Source of the DNA: JADHUC01 sp964617665
GTDB taxonomy: Bacteria; Planctomycetota; Planctomycetia; Pirellulales; Pirellulaceae
Direction of reading: 5' to 3'
NCBI GenBank assembly: GCA_964617665.1
Contig: CAZUAH010000238.1
Span: forward strand, 1-20,330
Length of the DNA stretch: 20,330 bases
Shown: positions 8,491-15,755 of the stretch, piece after piece
How the letters are laid out: every line of letters starts with the position of its first letter
How positions within the stretch are numbered: position 1 is the first letter of the stretch
Translations under genes and position numbers: made by a program
The notes under the pieces: model-generated
What the model saw: the letters and a program-made list of their open reading frames with translations, nothing else
Databases searched by the model: none
Told to the model about the DNA's origin: nothing

Positions 8491-8566
8491 ATATTCTTGC
8501 CAACTATGTTCTTGCCCGCGCTATGGTCCAAGAAACGCATGGCAAGAATATCGGTGGCAAGAACAT
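8491..8566. repeat. Nested inverted repeats built on TTCTTGCC
   Basis: The intergenic stretch 8412-8597 contains two overlapping perfect inverted repeats. ATATTCTTGCCA (8491-8502) pairs with TGGCAAGAATAT (8540-8551), and ATGTTCTTGCC (8506-8516) pairs with GGCAAGAACAT (8556-8566). There are thus two TTCTTGCC words followed by two GGCAAGAA words, arranged so that alternative or pseudoknot-like stems could form in RNA. It lies between the aldolase stop (8598) and the ceramidase-like start (8411). It could be an interspersed genomic repeat, a terminator or attenuator, or a set of operator half-sites; the sequence alone does not decide. The remainder of this intergenic stretch shows only the ribosome site of the downstream gene. 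Confidence 0.75.
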
Positions 8567-8597
8567 CTTCCCGGGCACTCGCCGCGGGTGCTTCGTG

Positions 8598-9530
8598 TCA
8601 GTCCAGATCCAACATCACCGGAAAATGCCCGCGGTACCAGCGGCGCAGCGTTTCGACGTCCTCCTGTGTGCAACTGGGGTCCGGTCCACGGCTGCGCAGG
8701 CTGGTCTTGAGGAATCCGCTGGCGACGCCGCCCAGCCGGTCAAAAGCCGTGTCGGTGAACCCCCTCGGGCCAAAGGTCTCCACCAAGAATCTAATGAGTT
8801 CGTGAATACGCTCACATGTGGCGTCGACGCTTGCCCAATCCTGCTGCTGCATTCGCTGCCACAGCGGCAGAGTCACGTACGGGTTCCAGTAAACCACCGA
8901 ACTGCAGCAACCGATCGCGCCCGTCCGTCCGAGTGTGCCCCATTTGTCCTCGCCGACGAAAACGTTGATGAATTCGGAGAGCGCCGCACAACCTTCCGGG
9001 GTGCAGCCCACCGTGGCAGCATTGGCCTTGACCATCGTATAGCCCGGTACTGCATCTTTGATCGCCCGATGTTGTTCGACGGTCAATGCTCGCTTTGCGC
9101 GTGTCGTTTCGTAGATGGAAAGCGGCAGTCCCCCGGAGGCGGTCGCAACCTCTTTGAAAAACGGCACGATCTGGTCGTCGCTGATTTCCATCCAGAACGG
9201 CAAGGCCACCTGTATCGCGTCGGCGCCGATCTCGGCCGCATACGTCGCCCGACGAGCGGCCCCTAGCGTGTAGGTCGAACTGCAGCCGATCATGACCGGT
9301 CTGTCCTGGGCGTGGCACTCTTCGGCAGCCGCCCGCGCCACGGCCTGGAATTCGTCGTATTCCATCGCATAGAACTCACCCGTCGTTCCGCCGGTGTACA
9401 CACCAGGCACATCCACCTGGCAGCATCGGGCCACGTCGCCACGGTATGTCTCCTCGTCAAACCGGTCGTCATCCGTCCAAGCCACGGGCAAACCGGCCCA
9501 CGGACCGATGAACGTCTCGCGAGTTAGCAT
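8598..9530 (-). CDS. DapA/NanA-family (DHDPS-like) aldolase or dehydratase
   Basis: A 310-residue TIM-barrel protein of normal length for the dihydrodipicolinate synthase / N-acetylneuraminate lyase superfamily. The pyruvate-binding loop GGTTGE is at 47-52, the conserved Tyr is Tyr140 and the Schiff-base Lys is Lys168 in MVKAN. The usual Y-N-x-P around the tyrosine is replaced by Y-E-T-T-R, so it is neither a standard DapA nor a standard NanA. Known members cleave or dehydrate 2-keto-3-deoxy sugar acids or related keto acids. No signal peptide, so cytosolic. The chosen ATG at 9530 has AGAAGG nine bases upstream; an in-frame TTG at 9548 is less likely. It lies 14 bp after the DUF4838 gene, suggesting translational coupling and a linked function, perhaps catabolism of a released acid sugar. 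The exact reaction is not assigned. Confidence 0.85.
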   Translation of the reverse strand: MLTRETFIGPWAGLPVAWTDDDRFDEETYRGDVARCCQVDVPGVYTGGTTGEFYAMEYDEFQAVARAAAEECHAQDRPVMIGCSSTYTLGAARRATYAAEIGADAIQVALPFWMEISDDQIVPFFKEVATASGGLPLSIYETTRAKRALTVEQHRAIKDAVPGYTMVKANAATVGCTPEGCAALSEFINVFVGEDKWGTLGRTGAIGCCSSVVYWNPYVTLPLWQRMQQQDWASVDATCERIHELIRFLVETFGPRGFTDTAFDRLGGVASGFLKTSLRSRGPDPSCTQEDVETLRRWYRGHFPVMLDLD

Positions 9531-9539
9531 GAGATTAGA

Positions 9540-9545
9540 CCTTCT
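9540..9545 (-). promoter_or_regulatory. Ribosome binding site overlapping upstream stop codon
   Basis: AGAAGG on the minus strand shares its first A with the TGA stop of the DUF4838 gene (9545-9547) and sits nine bases before the ATG at 9530. This decides the aldolase start and implies that ribosomes finishing DUF4838 can re-initiate on the aldolase. Confidence 0.65.
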
Positions 9546-11857
9546 CAAGGGAACGTCGGTTTGAGGTCGCGGACGTTTTCCAATTTGGCATCCTTGCCAG
9601 CTGCGGGGGCGTACAGCATCACAGGAGCGACGATGCCACCCGTGCCCAACTCGTTGACAACTTGGTTTGAAACGCAGGCTACGATCGTGTTCTTGCCCGG
9701 CCGTACCGCCTGGGTGGCGTCCAGTTCAAAGGGATAAAACGCCGCGCCGTGGCTGATACCGATGATTTGTCCGTTCAGCCAGACCTTGGCCGATTCGTCG
9801 ACGCCGCCACACCACAGGAAGATGCGCTGGCCGGCAAGCCCGCGCGGCACTTCGACGGTCTGGCGGTACCAGGCGAGTCCTTTGTAGTATCGCAGGCCTT
9901 GATTGCTCCAGGAGGAACTGGAAGTCTTGATCGTCTGCCAACCGCCGCCGGTCATCTCCGGACGCCACAGTCCGATGTCTTCGCCGACCCGGGCCGGGTC
10001 GATCTGAAACTGCCATTCGTCCTGTGCCGCGGCCACCAACCGATTGCCGCTCGTGACTCGCTGGCGGCCTTGTTCTGTGCATGGGCGGAAAAAGCGTCTC
10101 ATATAGTTGACGTACGTGCTGAACCGGCCGGCCGAAAGCATCGGCACCGGTTCGTACGTCATCAACTGGTTGGCCACTGCATCCAGCTTGTCCAAGTGGG
10201 CCTTGGCCTCGACGAAGTCGACTCGCACGCGTGCATTCATCATGGCGCAAAACGCTTCGAGCATATCGAAGGTTTGCGTGATCATCCCGACGCGTTGCTC
10301 GAAGACGCCCTGGCCCTTGGCCAGCTTCTTCCCTTCGTCAAGCAGGGCACGGGCTTTGATTCTCAACGACGGCGGGTAGAAGTGCGGCATGTCCCACGCC
10401 GAACCGGTGCAGTAATCGCCGTCGCGCAGCGCCGCGTCCATCAACACGATGTACTGCCCCATGGGGCCGGCGGCGGGGCCAAAGAACTGCTCGAAGCAAT
10501 CCTTCAGGAGTGCATCCACGTCTGTTTGGTGGTTCCACATAAGCTTGCCGGCCACATACATTGATGGAAACTGCGGGCCGTAGTTCGGGAACGTCTCTAC
10601 TCGCCATCCCTTCACTCCGAACTCGTGGCAGGTGGGGATCTCGTCACGCAGGCGATGGACGATGATGAACGGAAATCCGGGGCATGCCAGATTGCTCCAG
10701 TAGCCGCGGTCGTAAAGCTCGGGCATGATTTTGCCCCATTCCTGATAGAGCCAGCGGGCGTAGCTCTTCTCCGGGGCGATCGGATTGGAGAATCCGTGCA
10801 CTCGGTCCAAGGCGATCGGTGCCACAGCGCCCATGATCCGCGGGTCCGGCTTCCACCACGTCGGCGGCCGCATGTACGAGTGGTAGATGTAGAAACCGAG
10901 CTTGGTGTCCGGGTAGTCGTCGTTGACGCGTTCGAGTACTTGGTTGAAGAACCAGATGTATCGGTCGGTCACCGACGGTTCGTTCGAGAAGGGATCGAAG
11001 TCGTCGCCGTCCAAAGCCCGACAGTTGTCGCACTCGCAAAAGCCCGAGCCGTCGTTGGGCCCCATGCCGATAACTGGTCCCTTGCCGGCCTTGCGACGCT
11101 GCTTGACCTGCTCGGCCGCATACTCGATCAGCTTTGGGTTCGAGACACAGTGCTGTCGTGACGTTCGCTTGCCATCGCGCAAGGCGAAAAGTTCGGCGTA
11201 CTCAGCGGGCTCGATTTCGCCGGTGGACTTGTTCTTCTTGACTCTGGGCGCCGGAATACCGTGGGCCCCTGGAAAGACCGGTCCGCCACATCGCATTCGT
11301 TTCTGCCAGTCGCGATTTGGCATCTGGAACCATCGCGACGGGAACGAGGGCTGTTGCTCGGTTCGCTGCCGGCGTACCTCGATCGTCTGCAGACTCGGAA
11401 TGACGGTGCCCAGGTCGCCGGGCGTGAACCACCGACAACCCAACTGTTCCAATAGTTCGATCACGCCGTAGTAGGTCCCTTCCTCAACTCCGGCAATCAT
11501 GACCGCATCCCGATCGACATACAGAACGAAGGACCCGCGCACCGCATCAGCCGGTTTCTTCTTTGTCAGCCGGTCGAAGACGTGGCGGCCCAAGAGAATC
11601 GGCACTTGGCCGGCGGCTTTGGTCCGAGTCAGAAAGGCGTTTACATCCTTGGCGTCGACTGTCGCTGTATCAAGCTCCGCCCCTGACATCTTCTGAATGT
11701 GCCCTATCAGATCGTCGAGTGCGAGCTGTTCGTGCTCGTTAGGCTCCGTAGGCAGGGCGACCACCGCCATGGGCTTGCCGTCTTTGACCAGCGTCGCCGC
11801 CGGCAGCGAAGCGGGCAGCATCACCAGTAGGGTAGGCAGCATTGCGATGCGCATCAT
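9545..11857 (-). CDS. Exported DUF4838-domain protein with GH2-like sugar-binding C-terminus
   Basis: A 770-residue protein. The ATG at 11857 is preceded by AAGGAG with seven bases spacing; a second ATG follows immediately. The signal peptide is about 1-20 (MLPTLLVMLPASLPA). Residues about 22-165 resemble the small alpha/beta domain that precedes the catalytic barrel in GH20 and GH67 enzymes (GTYYGVIELLEQLGCRWFTP, 128-147). Residues about 170-465 carry the DUF4838 signature, including GPNDGSGFCECDNC (266-279) with its clustered cysteines. A helical part follows (about 500-610). Residues about 650-750 form a jelly-roll like the sugar-binding domain of GH2 enzymes (LAWYRQTVEVP, VWLNGQIIG). The architecture suggests an exported glycosidase acting on an acidic or amino sugar polymer; catalysis has not been read from residues and the substrate is unknown. 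Confidence 0.85.
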   Translation of the reverse strand: MMRIAMLPTLLVMLPASLPAATLVKDGKPMAVVALPTEPNEHEQLALDDLIGHIQKMSGAELDTATVDAKDVNAFLTRTKAAGQVPILLGRHVFDRLTKKKPADAVRGSFVLYVDRDAVMIAGVEEGTYYGVIELLEQLGCRWFTPGDLGTVIPSLQTIEVRRQRTEQQPSFPSRWFQMPNRDWQKRMRCGGPVFPGAHGIPAPRVKKNKSTGEIEPAEYAELFALRDGKRTSRQHCVSNPKLIEYAAEQVKQRRKAGKGPVIGMGPNDGSGFCECDNCRALDGDDFDPFSNEPSVTDRYIWFFNQVLERVNDDYPDTKLGFYIYHSYMRPPTWWKPDPRIMGAVAPIALDRVHGFSNPIAPEKSYARWLYQEWGKIMPELYDRGYWSNLACPGFPFIIVHRLRDEIPTCHEFGVKGWRVETFPNYGPQFPSMYVAGKLMWNHQTDVDALLKDCFEQFFGPAAGPMGQYIVLMDAALRDGDYCTGSAWDMPHFYPPSLRIKARALLDEGKKLAKGQGVFEQRVGMITQTFDMLEAFCAMMNARVRVDFVEAKAHLDKLDAVANQLMTYEPVPMLSAGRFSTYVNYMRRFFRPCTEQGRQRVTSGNRLVAAAQDEWQFQIDPARVGEDIGLWRPEMTGGGWQTIKTSSSSWSNQGLRYYKGLAWYRQTVEVPRGLAGQRIFLWCGGVDESAKVWLNGQIIGISHGAAFYPFELDATQAVRPGKNTIVACVSNQVVNELGTGGIVAPVMLYAPAAGKDAKLENVRDLKPTFP

Positions 11858-11864
11858 CCTGAAG

Positions 11865-11870
11865 CTCCTT
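11865..11870 (-). promoter_or_regulatory. Ribosome binding site for the DUF4838 gene
   Basis: AAGGAG seven bases before the ATG at 11857 selects this start over the longer frame reaching 12058, which would overlap the upstream beta-helix gene by about 150 bp and would hide the signal peptide. Confidence 0.7.
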
Positions 11871-11907
11871 GAAGTTAAACTCCCATTTGCGGTGAGCGTG
11901 AATTCGG

Positions 11908-13932
11908 TCATTGAATGGTCAATCCGTCGAGCCAGATTTTCAGCGGTGGAGCACCCCACGAATCGAAGCCGATCCGAATCTCCTGGACGTCGCGGATGTT
12001 CGAGCCCGATCGTTTCCACATCTCGTTGCCGGACAGCGGAACGACGAAGTACGTCCATCCATCGCGAGCTTCATTGTAGGGTGGAGAACTCAGGAAATCG
12101 CCGGCCGGGTTGAATGCGAGTTGTTGGCCCGCTGGATCGGCGAGCGTCACAATCGGGTTTTCCCCTTGCCAAGCCGGTACGTGCTCGTTGCGTTTCTTCA
12201 CCCAGAATGCCAAACGCGAGCGGTTAGCGAGCGAAATGCCTTTGCCGGACGTTCGGTAAACCAGTGTTACACGTCCGCCTCCGTACGGTTTCACGATTGC
12301 CCGCAACGATTCGGCTCCACAAAGGCGAACGTCCCGGTCAGCCCGAAAACGACACTTCGACGTTGGATCAATCCACGACCAGCCGTCGGCTTGCCCTTCG
12401 GTACCAATCTCCCGGAGATCCTCTGTGACGTAGACGTCGCGCCAAACGAGATCCGATAGCAGGCCGTTGTTGATGGTTAAGCCCAGTCGATAGAATCCCG
12501 GGGCGCGGTAGACGTGTTCGACGTCTGGGCGAGTGCTTTCCGTCCCGTCGCCCAGGTCCCAACGATAAACCAACGACAATCCCACCGGGTCGCGGCTGGC
12601 CGACGCGTCCCAACGGACTGGCTGGCCGACCTTGGCGGTGGCTGGACCGACGAGTTTTGCCACTGGCCGTTCGGTGATGTTCGGCTTGTCAGGCCGCACC
12701 GTCAGCCGTGCAACGTTTCCCGCATTGTGCAAGTCCGCCACGGAGTTCTCGTCGAACCGGTTCGCGGCTACGTCGACCCAATCCGCGTGCTGCATGTATA
12801 TGCCCCAGTGGTTCTTTGCCAGCCAGTTCTGTTCGATAATCCAGTGGTAGGCCCGCCACTTCTTGCCCTGCGATTCGAGGTCGCCGATCAGCGCGATAGC
12901 CGCGCCGTGGTTGCCCTTGCACGTGTTGCCACGAACCACGGTGTGGCTGGATGGCCCGAACATGAAAACGATGCCGGCGTGTCGACCGTCGGGCAGGTGC
13001 GGCGAATTGTGGTTTCCGGCGGGAAGACCATTCCAGGATGCCTCGTTGTCGATCAGGACCGTCTGATCCGACGCGCCCAGCCAGAAGCCATAACTCCCGT
13101 GATTTGCCTTGTTGCGGATGTAGGTGTTACGCGGTGACCATGCCTCAACGCAGTTGTTATTGGCATATGAACAATCGTTCTCTTCGAACACGTTTCCTGT
13201 GCTGACCCAACCGTTCAGTACCCTTATGAAAATCCCATCGCCGCCATATGTACAGTCGTTACGGACGAACCGGTTGTCGTTCGAGCCGCTTTCGATCAAT
13301 ACGCATGTAGAATCGCGAGCATGCACTTCGCCGGAATCCTTGCGAATGCCGTAGCTGAGGACGTTGTCCGCCACTACGTTCTGCGTCGAGTTCCAGAGCT
13401 TCAAGCATGTGTTTGATGTGTGCGAGAAGTCATTCTGTTCCAGACGGTTTTCGTGGCAATCCACCAGGACGCATGCGTCCCACACCCGATTTGCCTGATT
13501 CTTGCGCACAATGGCCTTCGATACGCGCTCCAACAGAATGCCGCCTCGCCGACCGTTCTCTCCCCAACCGAACTTGGGGTCATGGAAGTTGTCCGAGAAA
13601 TTGCATCCTTCGATCGTCCAGGCGCGCCCATCGCGAACGATCAGCCCCGTTTCCCAACCCTTTGCATTGATGTTCAGCAACTTGACGTTGGAGACGTTCT
13701 CCGCAAGGACTGCCGTTCCGGTGAACTTGGCCGGATCGCCGTCCCGCGATCCGATCAGCCACGCGCCGCGACCGTCGATCGTGATATCGGAAGCCTTGAT
13801 CACCAACCGGCCGTAGGTTCGGTCCGGATCGAGGACAGTATCACGGGAAATATCGAGGACGGCGGGCTCGTCACACCACGCCACCTGCGTCCAAATCAGA
13901 AAGAGCAACAGAATGACATGGGACAGTCGCAT
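11908..13932 (-). CDS. Exported parallel beta-helix protein with PKD and jelly-roll domains
   Basis: A 674-residue protein. The ATG at 13932 has GAAGGG six bases upstream; the longer frame to 13986 adds no signal. The signal peptide is about 1-20. Residues about 40-410 are right-handed parallel beta-helix coils with recurring N-x-x-x-x-N-x-[FC] turns (RFVRNDCTYG, VFEENDCSYA, VLIDNEASW), as in pectate-lyase-like and NosD/PbH1 proteins. Residues about 424-503 are a PKD domain (WDASASRDP, YRWDLGDGT). Residues about 510-674 form a beta-sandwich resembling CBM11-like modules (LAFWVKK, EIRIGFDSW, IWLDGLTI). Beta-helix proteins of this kind include polysaccharide lyases, epimerases and glycosidases, but no catalytic set is identifiable. 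It is 50 bp upstream of DUF4838 and 55 bp downstream of GH172, so likely co-transcribed. A role in polysaccharide binding or cleavage is inferred. Confidence 0.83.
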   Translation of the reverse strand: MRLSHVILLLFLIWTQVAWCDEPAVLDISRDTVLDPDRTYGRLVIKASDITIDGRGAWLIGSRDGDPAKFTGTAVLAENVSNVKLLNINAKGWETGLIVRDGRAWTIEGCNFSDNFHDPKFGWGENGRRGGILLERVSKAIVRKNQANRVWDACVLVDCHENRLEQNDFSHTSNTCLKLWNSTQNVVADNVLSYGIRKDSGEVHARDSTCVLIESGSNDNRFVRNDCTYGGDGIFIRVLNGWVSTGNVFEENDCSYANNNCVEAWSPRNTYIRNKANHGSYGFWLGASDQTVLIDNEASWNGLPAGNHNSPHLPDGRHAGIVFMFGPSSHTVVRGNTCKGNHGAAIALIGDLESQGKKWRAYHWIIEQNWLAKNHWGIYMQHADWVDVAANRFDENSVADLHNAGNVARLTVRPDKPNITERPVAKLVGPATAKVGQPVRWDASASRDPVGLSLVYRWDLGDGTESTRPDVEHVYRAPGFYRLGLTINNGLLSDLVWRDVYVTEDLREIGTEGQADGWSWIDPTSKCRFRADRDVRLCGAESLRAIVKPYGGGRVTLVYRTSGKGISLANRSRLAFWVKKRNEHVPAWQGENPIVTLADPAGQQLAFNPAGDFLSSPPYNEARDGWTYFVVPLSGNEMWKRSGSNIRDVQEIRIGFDSWGAPPLKIWLDGLTIQ

Positions 13933-13987
13933 GGTTGACCCTTCGCCAGAATTCTTCGTGTACAGAGAACCGCCGATTGACGCCATG

Positions 13988-15625
13988 CTATCGGTACAGA
14001 ATCGGGTTCTCGCGCCAATCCTTGTCCTTGTCGCGAGCCCACTCCTTCACGCGCGGGCGGCGCTCGCGGAGTCGGACCGATTCGATGCCCAGGAAGTGGC
14101 CGGTTGACTTCGTATTCTTGCCAACGCACTCCAAACGAAGTGTGTACTCGCCTGGATCGGGCCAGAAATCCAACAAGTGCCACTCCCACTCTTCGACACC
14201 GTCGTAATACAGGTCGATCGGTTGGCTGAGCTTCACGCCGTTCAGATAGGCTTGGTAATGGCCGTAGTCGTTTGCTCGGGTGCCTTTGATCAACAGACGC
14301 CTCGGTTCCTTCTCATTGACGGTAAACGGGATTTCCACCCACGCATCTTCGGACTGTTCGGGCTGATAGAACAACTGCCCCTGAGGAAAGTATCCCAGAT
14401 TCGACTGGACGCGGGCGCTGCCGATTCCATGATGCTGGTCGTCCGTGTATGGCTTCGCGGGGAAGATCAGATCGAGGTTGGGCAAAGTCCGCTCTTTGGC
14501 GTGTGGCGCGCGGGCTGCGAACGTGGGCGTACCGGTTTGATACCAGAACGCCACACTCGAGTAGTCGTCTTGCCGTTCGTTCCAACTGTGAGTCTTGCCC
14601 TCGGGGTTCTCGTCCGCCGAGATCCAACCCCAATGCTCCATCGTCACTTTGATCGATTTCTGGAAGACGATCGGGTCGTGCACATGCCAACGATACGCGC
14701 TAGTGTGACCGCCGACGATTCCCCATTGATCAAAGTAAGGTGTCCCGAAGTACGGCGTGCTGGTCGTCTTCAATCCCCAGGCCGACAGAAAGTAGTCCTC
14801 GGTGCCGGTTCCCCAGATCGACGCTTTCTCTTCGCCGTCGATGTAGATCTTCTCGTCGCCCTCGCCAAACCACGATGGGCTACGCGAGCGAACGGACAAC
14901 ACCGTGCCCACATAGTGCCCTTTGCCCTTGGTGTCCAAGATCACATAATCCTTGCCCTGTTCCACCGGATACTCCTGGCGGTACTGGGCGAAAAAGTACG
15001 GTGTGTCTTCCGGCAGCGAGTCCAGCTTGATCCAGTCGATGTTGTAGTACAACAGGTTCAGCTTCTTCTCGCTCTGGTTGATGACCTCGACCCGAGCGGA
15101 CTTCCGGAAGGGCATCCGCCAGAAACAGTTGTACGAATCGGCGTCTTCGACCACCACTGGCACGCTGATCACTTCGCTGCGTTTACCGAACGAGTTGGCA
15201 AGAAAGTCGCCCAAAGGTGCTTCCACGCCCGGTCGATCGGAACCGTCGTAGAAGATCCGCAACAGGATCTCCTGGTGGTTGGCCGATCCGTCCTTGGCCC
15301 AGGCATGGGGCTCTGGTCCAAGGAACGTGAACCACATGTGTGTAATCACTCCCGGGCCCTCGGCGTCCAGGACGACCTTGGTCGCACCGGAAGCAACACG
15401 CGAGTTGTCGCTGTTGCTGTGAGCGTAATCGCCGTTCTCGTCCACCGCCGTCGAAGTGGACCGCATGCTGCGACCCTCGTGCGGTTTGGCCAAATCGTCC
15501 AAGTCGCCAGCCAATCCGGTCGTGACGATTGCACAAGCCGCTGCGGCAAACACAGCCCGAATCGCGAGCCTTCTGCGCAGTGCAAACGTGCCTACAAGGG
15601 AAGATGAAGTGATCTCGGATCGCAT
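13988..15625 (-). CDS. DUF2961 protein, glycoside hydrolase family GH172
   Basis: A 545-residue protein. The ATG at 15625 is preceded by AAAGGA with about eight bases spacing. The N-terminus carries several arginines (FALRRRLAIR) before a hydrophobic stretch and AGD at about 39-41, so export by Sec or possibly Tat. The DUF2961 core spans about 45-385 with GDEKIYIDGE (256-265), GTGTEDYF (272-279) and YRWHVHDPI (311-319). Glu276 in GTEDYF corresponds to the nucleophile described for GH172 enzymes, which act on difructose anhydride, alpha-fructofuranosides and D-arabinan furanosides. Residues about 425-520 form a C-terminal beta domain (YQAYLNGVKL), as in many planctomycete homologs. Cleavage of a furanoside linkage is likely by family; the precise substrate is not known. 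Neighbours are the heparinase/methyltransferase fusion upstream and the beta-helix gene downstream. Confidence 0.88.
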   Translation of the reverse strand: MRSEITSSSLVGTFALRRRLAIRAVFAAAACAIVTTGLAGDLDDLAKPHEGRSMRSTSTAVDENGDYAHSNSDNSRVASGATKVVLDAEGPGVITHMWFTFLGPEPHAWAKDGSANHQEILLRIFYDGSDRPGVEAPLGDFLANSFGKRSEVISVPVVVEDADSYNCFWRMPFRKSARVEVINQSEKKLNLLYYNIDWIKLDSLPEDTPYFFAQYRQEYPVEQGKDYVILDTKGKGHYVGTVLSVRSRSPSWFGEGDEKIYIDGEEKASIWGTGTEDYFLSAWGLKTTSTPYFGTPYFDQWGIVGGHTSAYRWHVHDPIVFQKSIKVTMEHWGWISADENPEGKTHSWNERQDDYSSVAFWYQTGTPTFAARAPHAKERTLPNLDLIFPAKPYTDDQHHGIGSARVQSNLGYFPQGQLFYQPEQSEDAWVEIPFTVNEKEPRRLLIKGTRANDYGHYQAYLNGVKLSQPIDLYYDGVEEWEWHLLDFWPDPGEYTLRLECVGKNTKSTGHFLGIESVRLRERRPRVKEWARDKDKDWRENPILYR

Positions 15626-15694
15626 GCGTCCGTCCTTTCGCCGGTTGGAGCTGCAGGGGCTGTTCCCCAAATGTAAGGAGCTGGCGTCGGTCCG

Positions 15695-15745
15695 GGTTCC
15701 TACCGGCCGATCAAGCGAAGATCAGAAGCTCGGCCGGTGGGAACC
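15695..15745. repeat. 16-bp stem hairpin after the methyltransferase fusion gene
   Basis: GGTTCCTACCGGCCGA (15695-15710) pairs with TCGGCCGGTGGGAACC (15730-15745) with a single T-G position and a 19-base loop. It starts about 10 bp past the stop of the gene ending at 15756. There is no U-tract, so it is not a classical intrinsic terminator; it may be an interspersed palindrome that stabilises or ends the transcript. The rest of 15626-15755 shows only a short GGGG/CCCC hairpin at 15656-15668. Confidence 0.65.
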
Positions 15746-15755
15746 GGCCCTACCG

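Noticed and set aside
13873..13932. Lipoprotein signal on the beta-helix protein
   Set aside because: The cysteine at residue 20 is preceded by VAW, which does not fit a lipobox; an ordinary signal peptide is more likely.
14177..15607. A 476-codon open frame on the plus strand
   Set aside because: It lies antisense to the GH172 gene, whose translation shows clear family motifs; its own translation has no recognisable domain. It is a GC-rich shadow frame.
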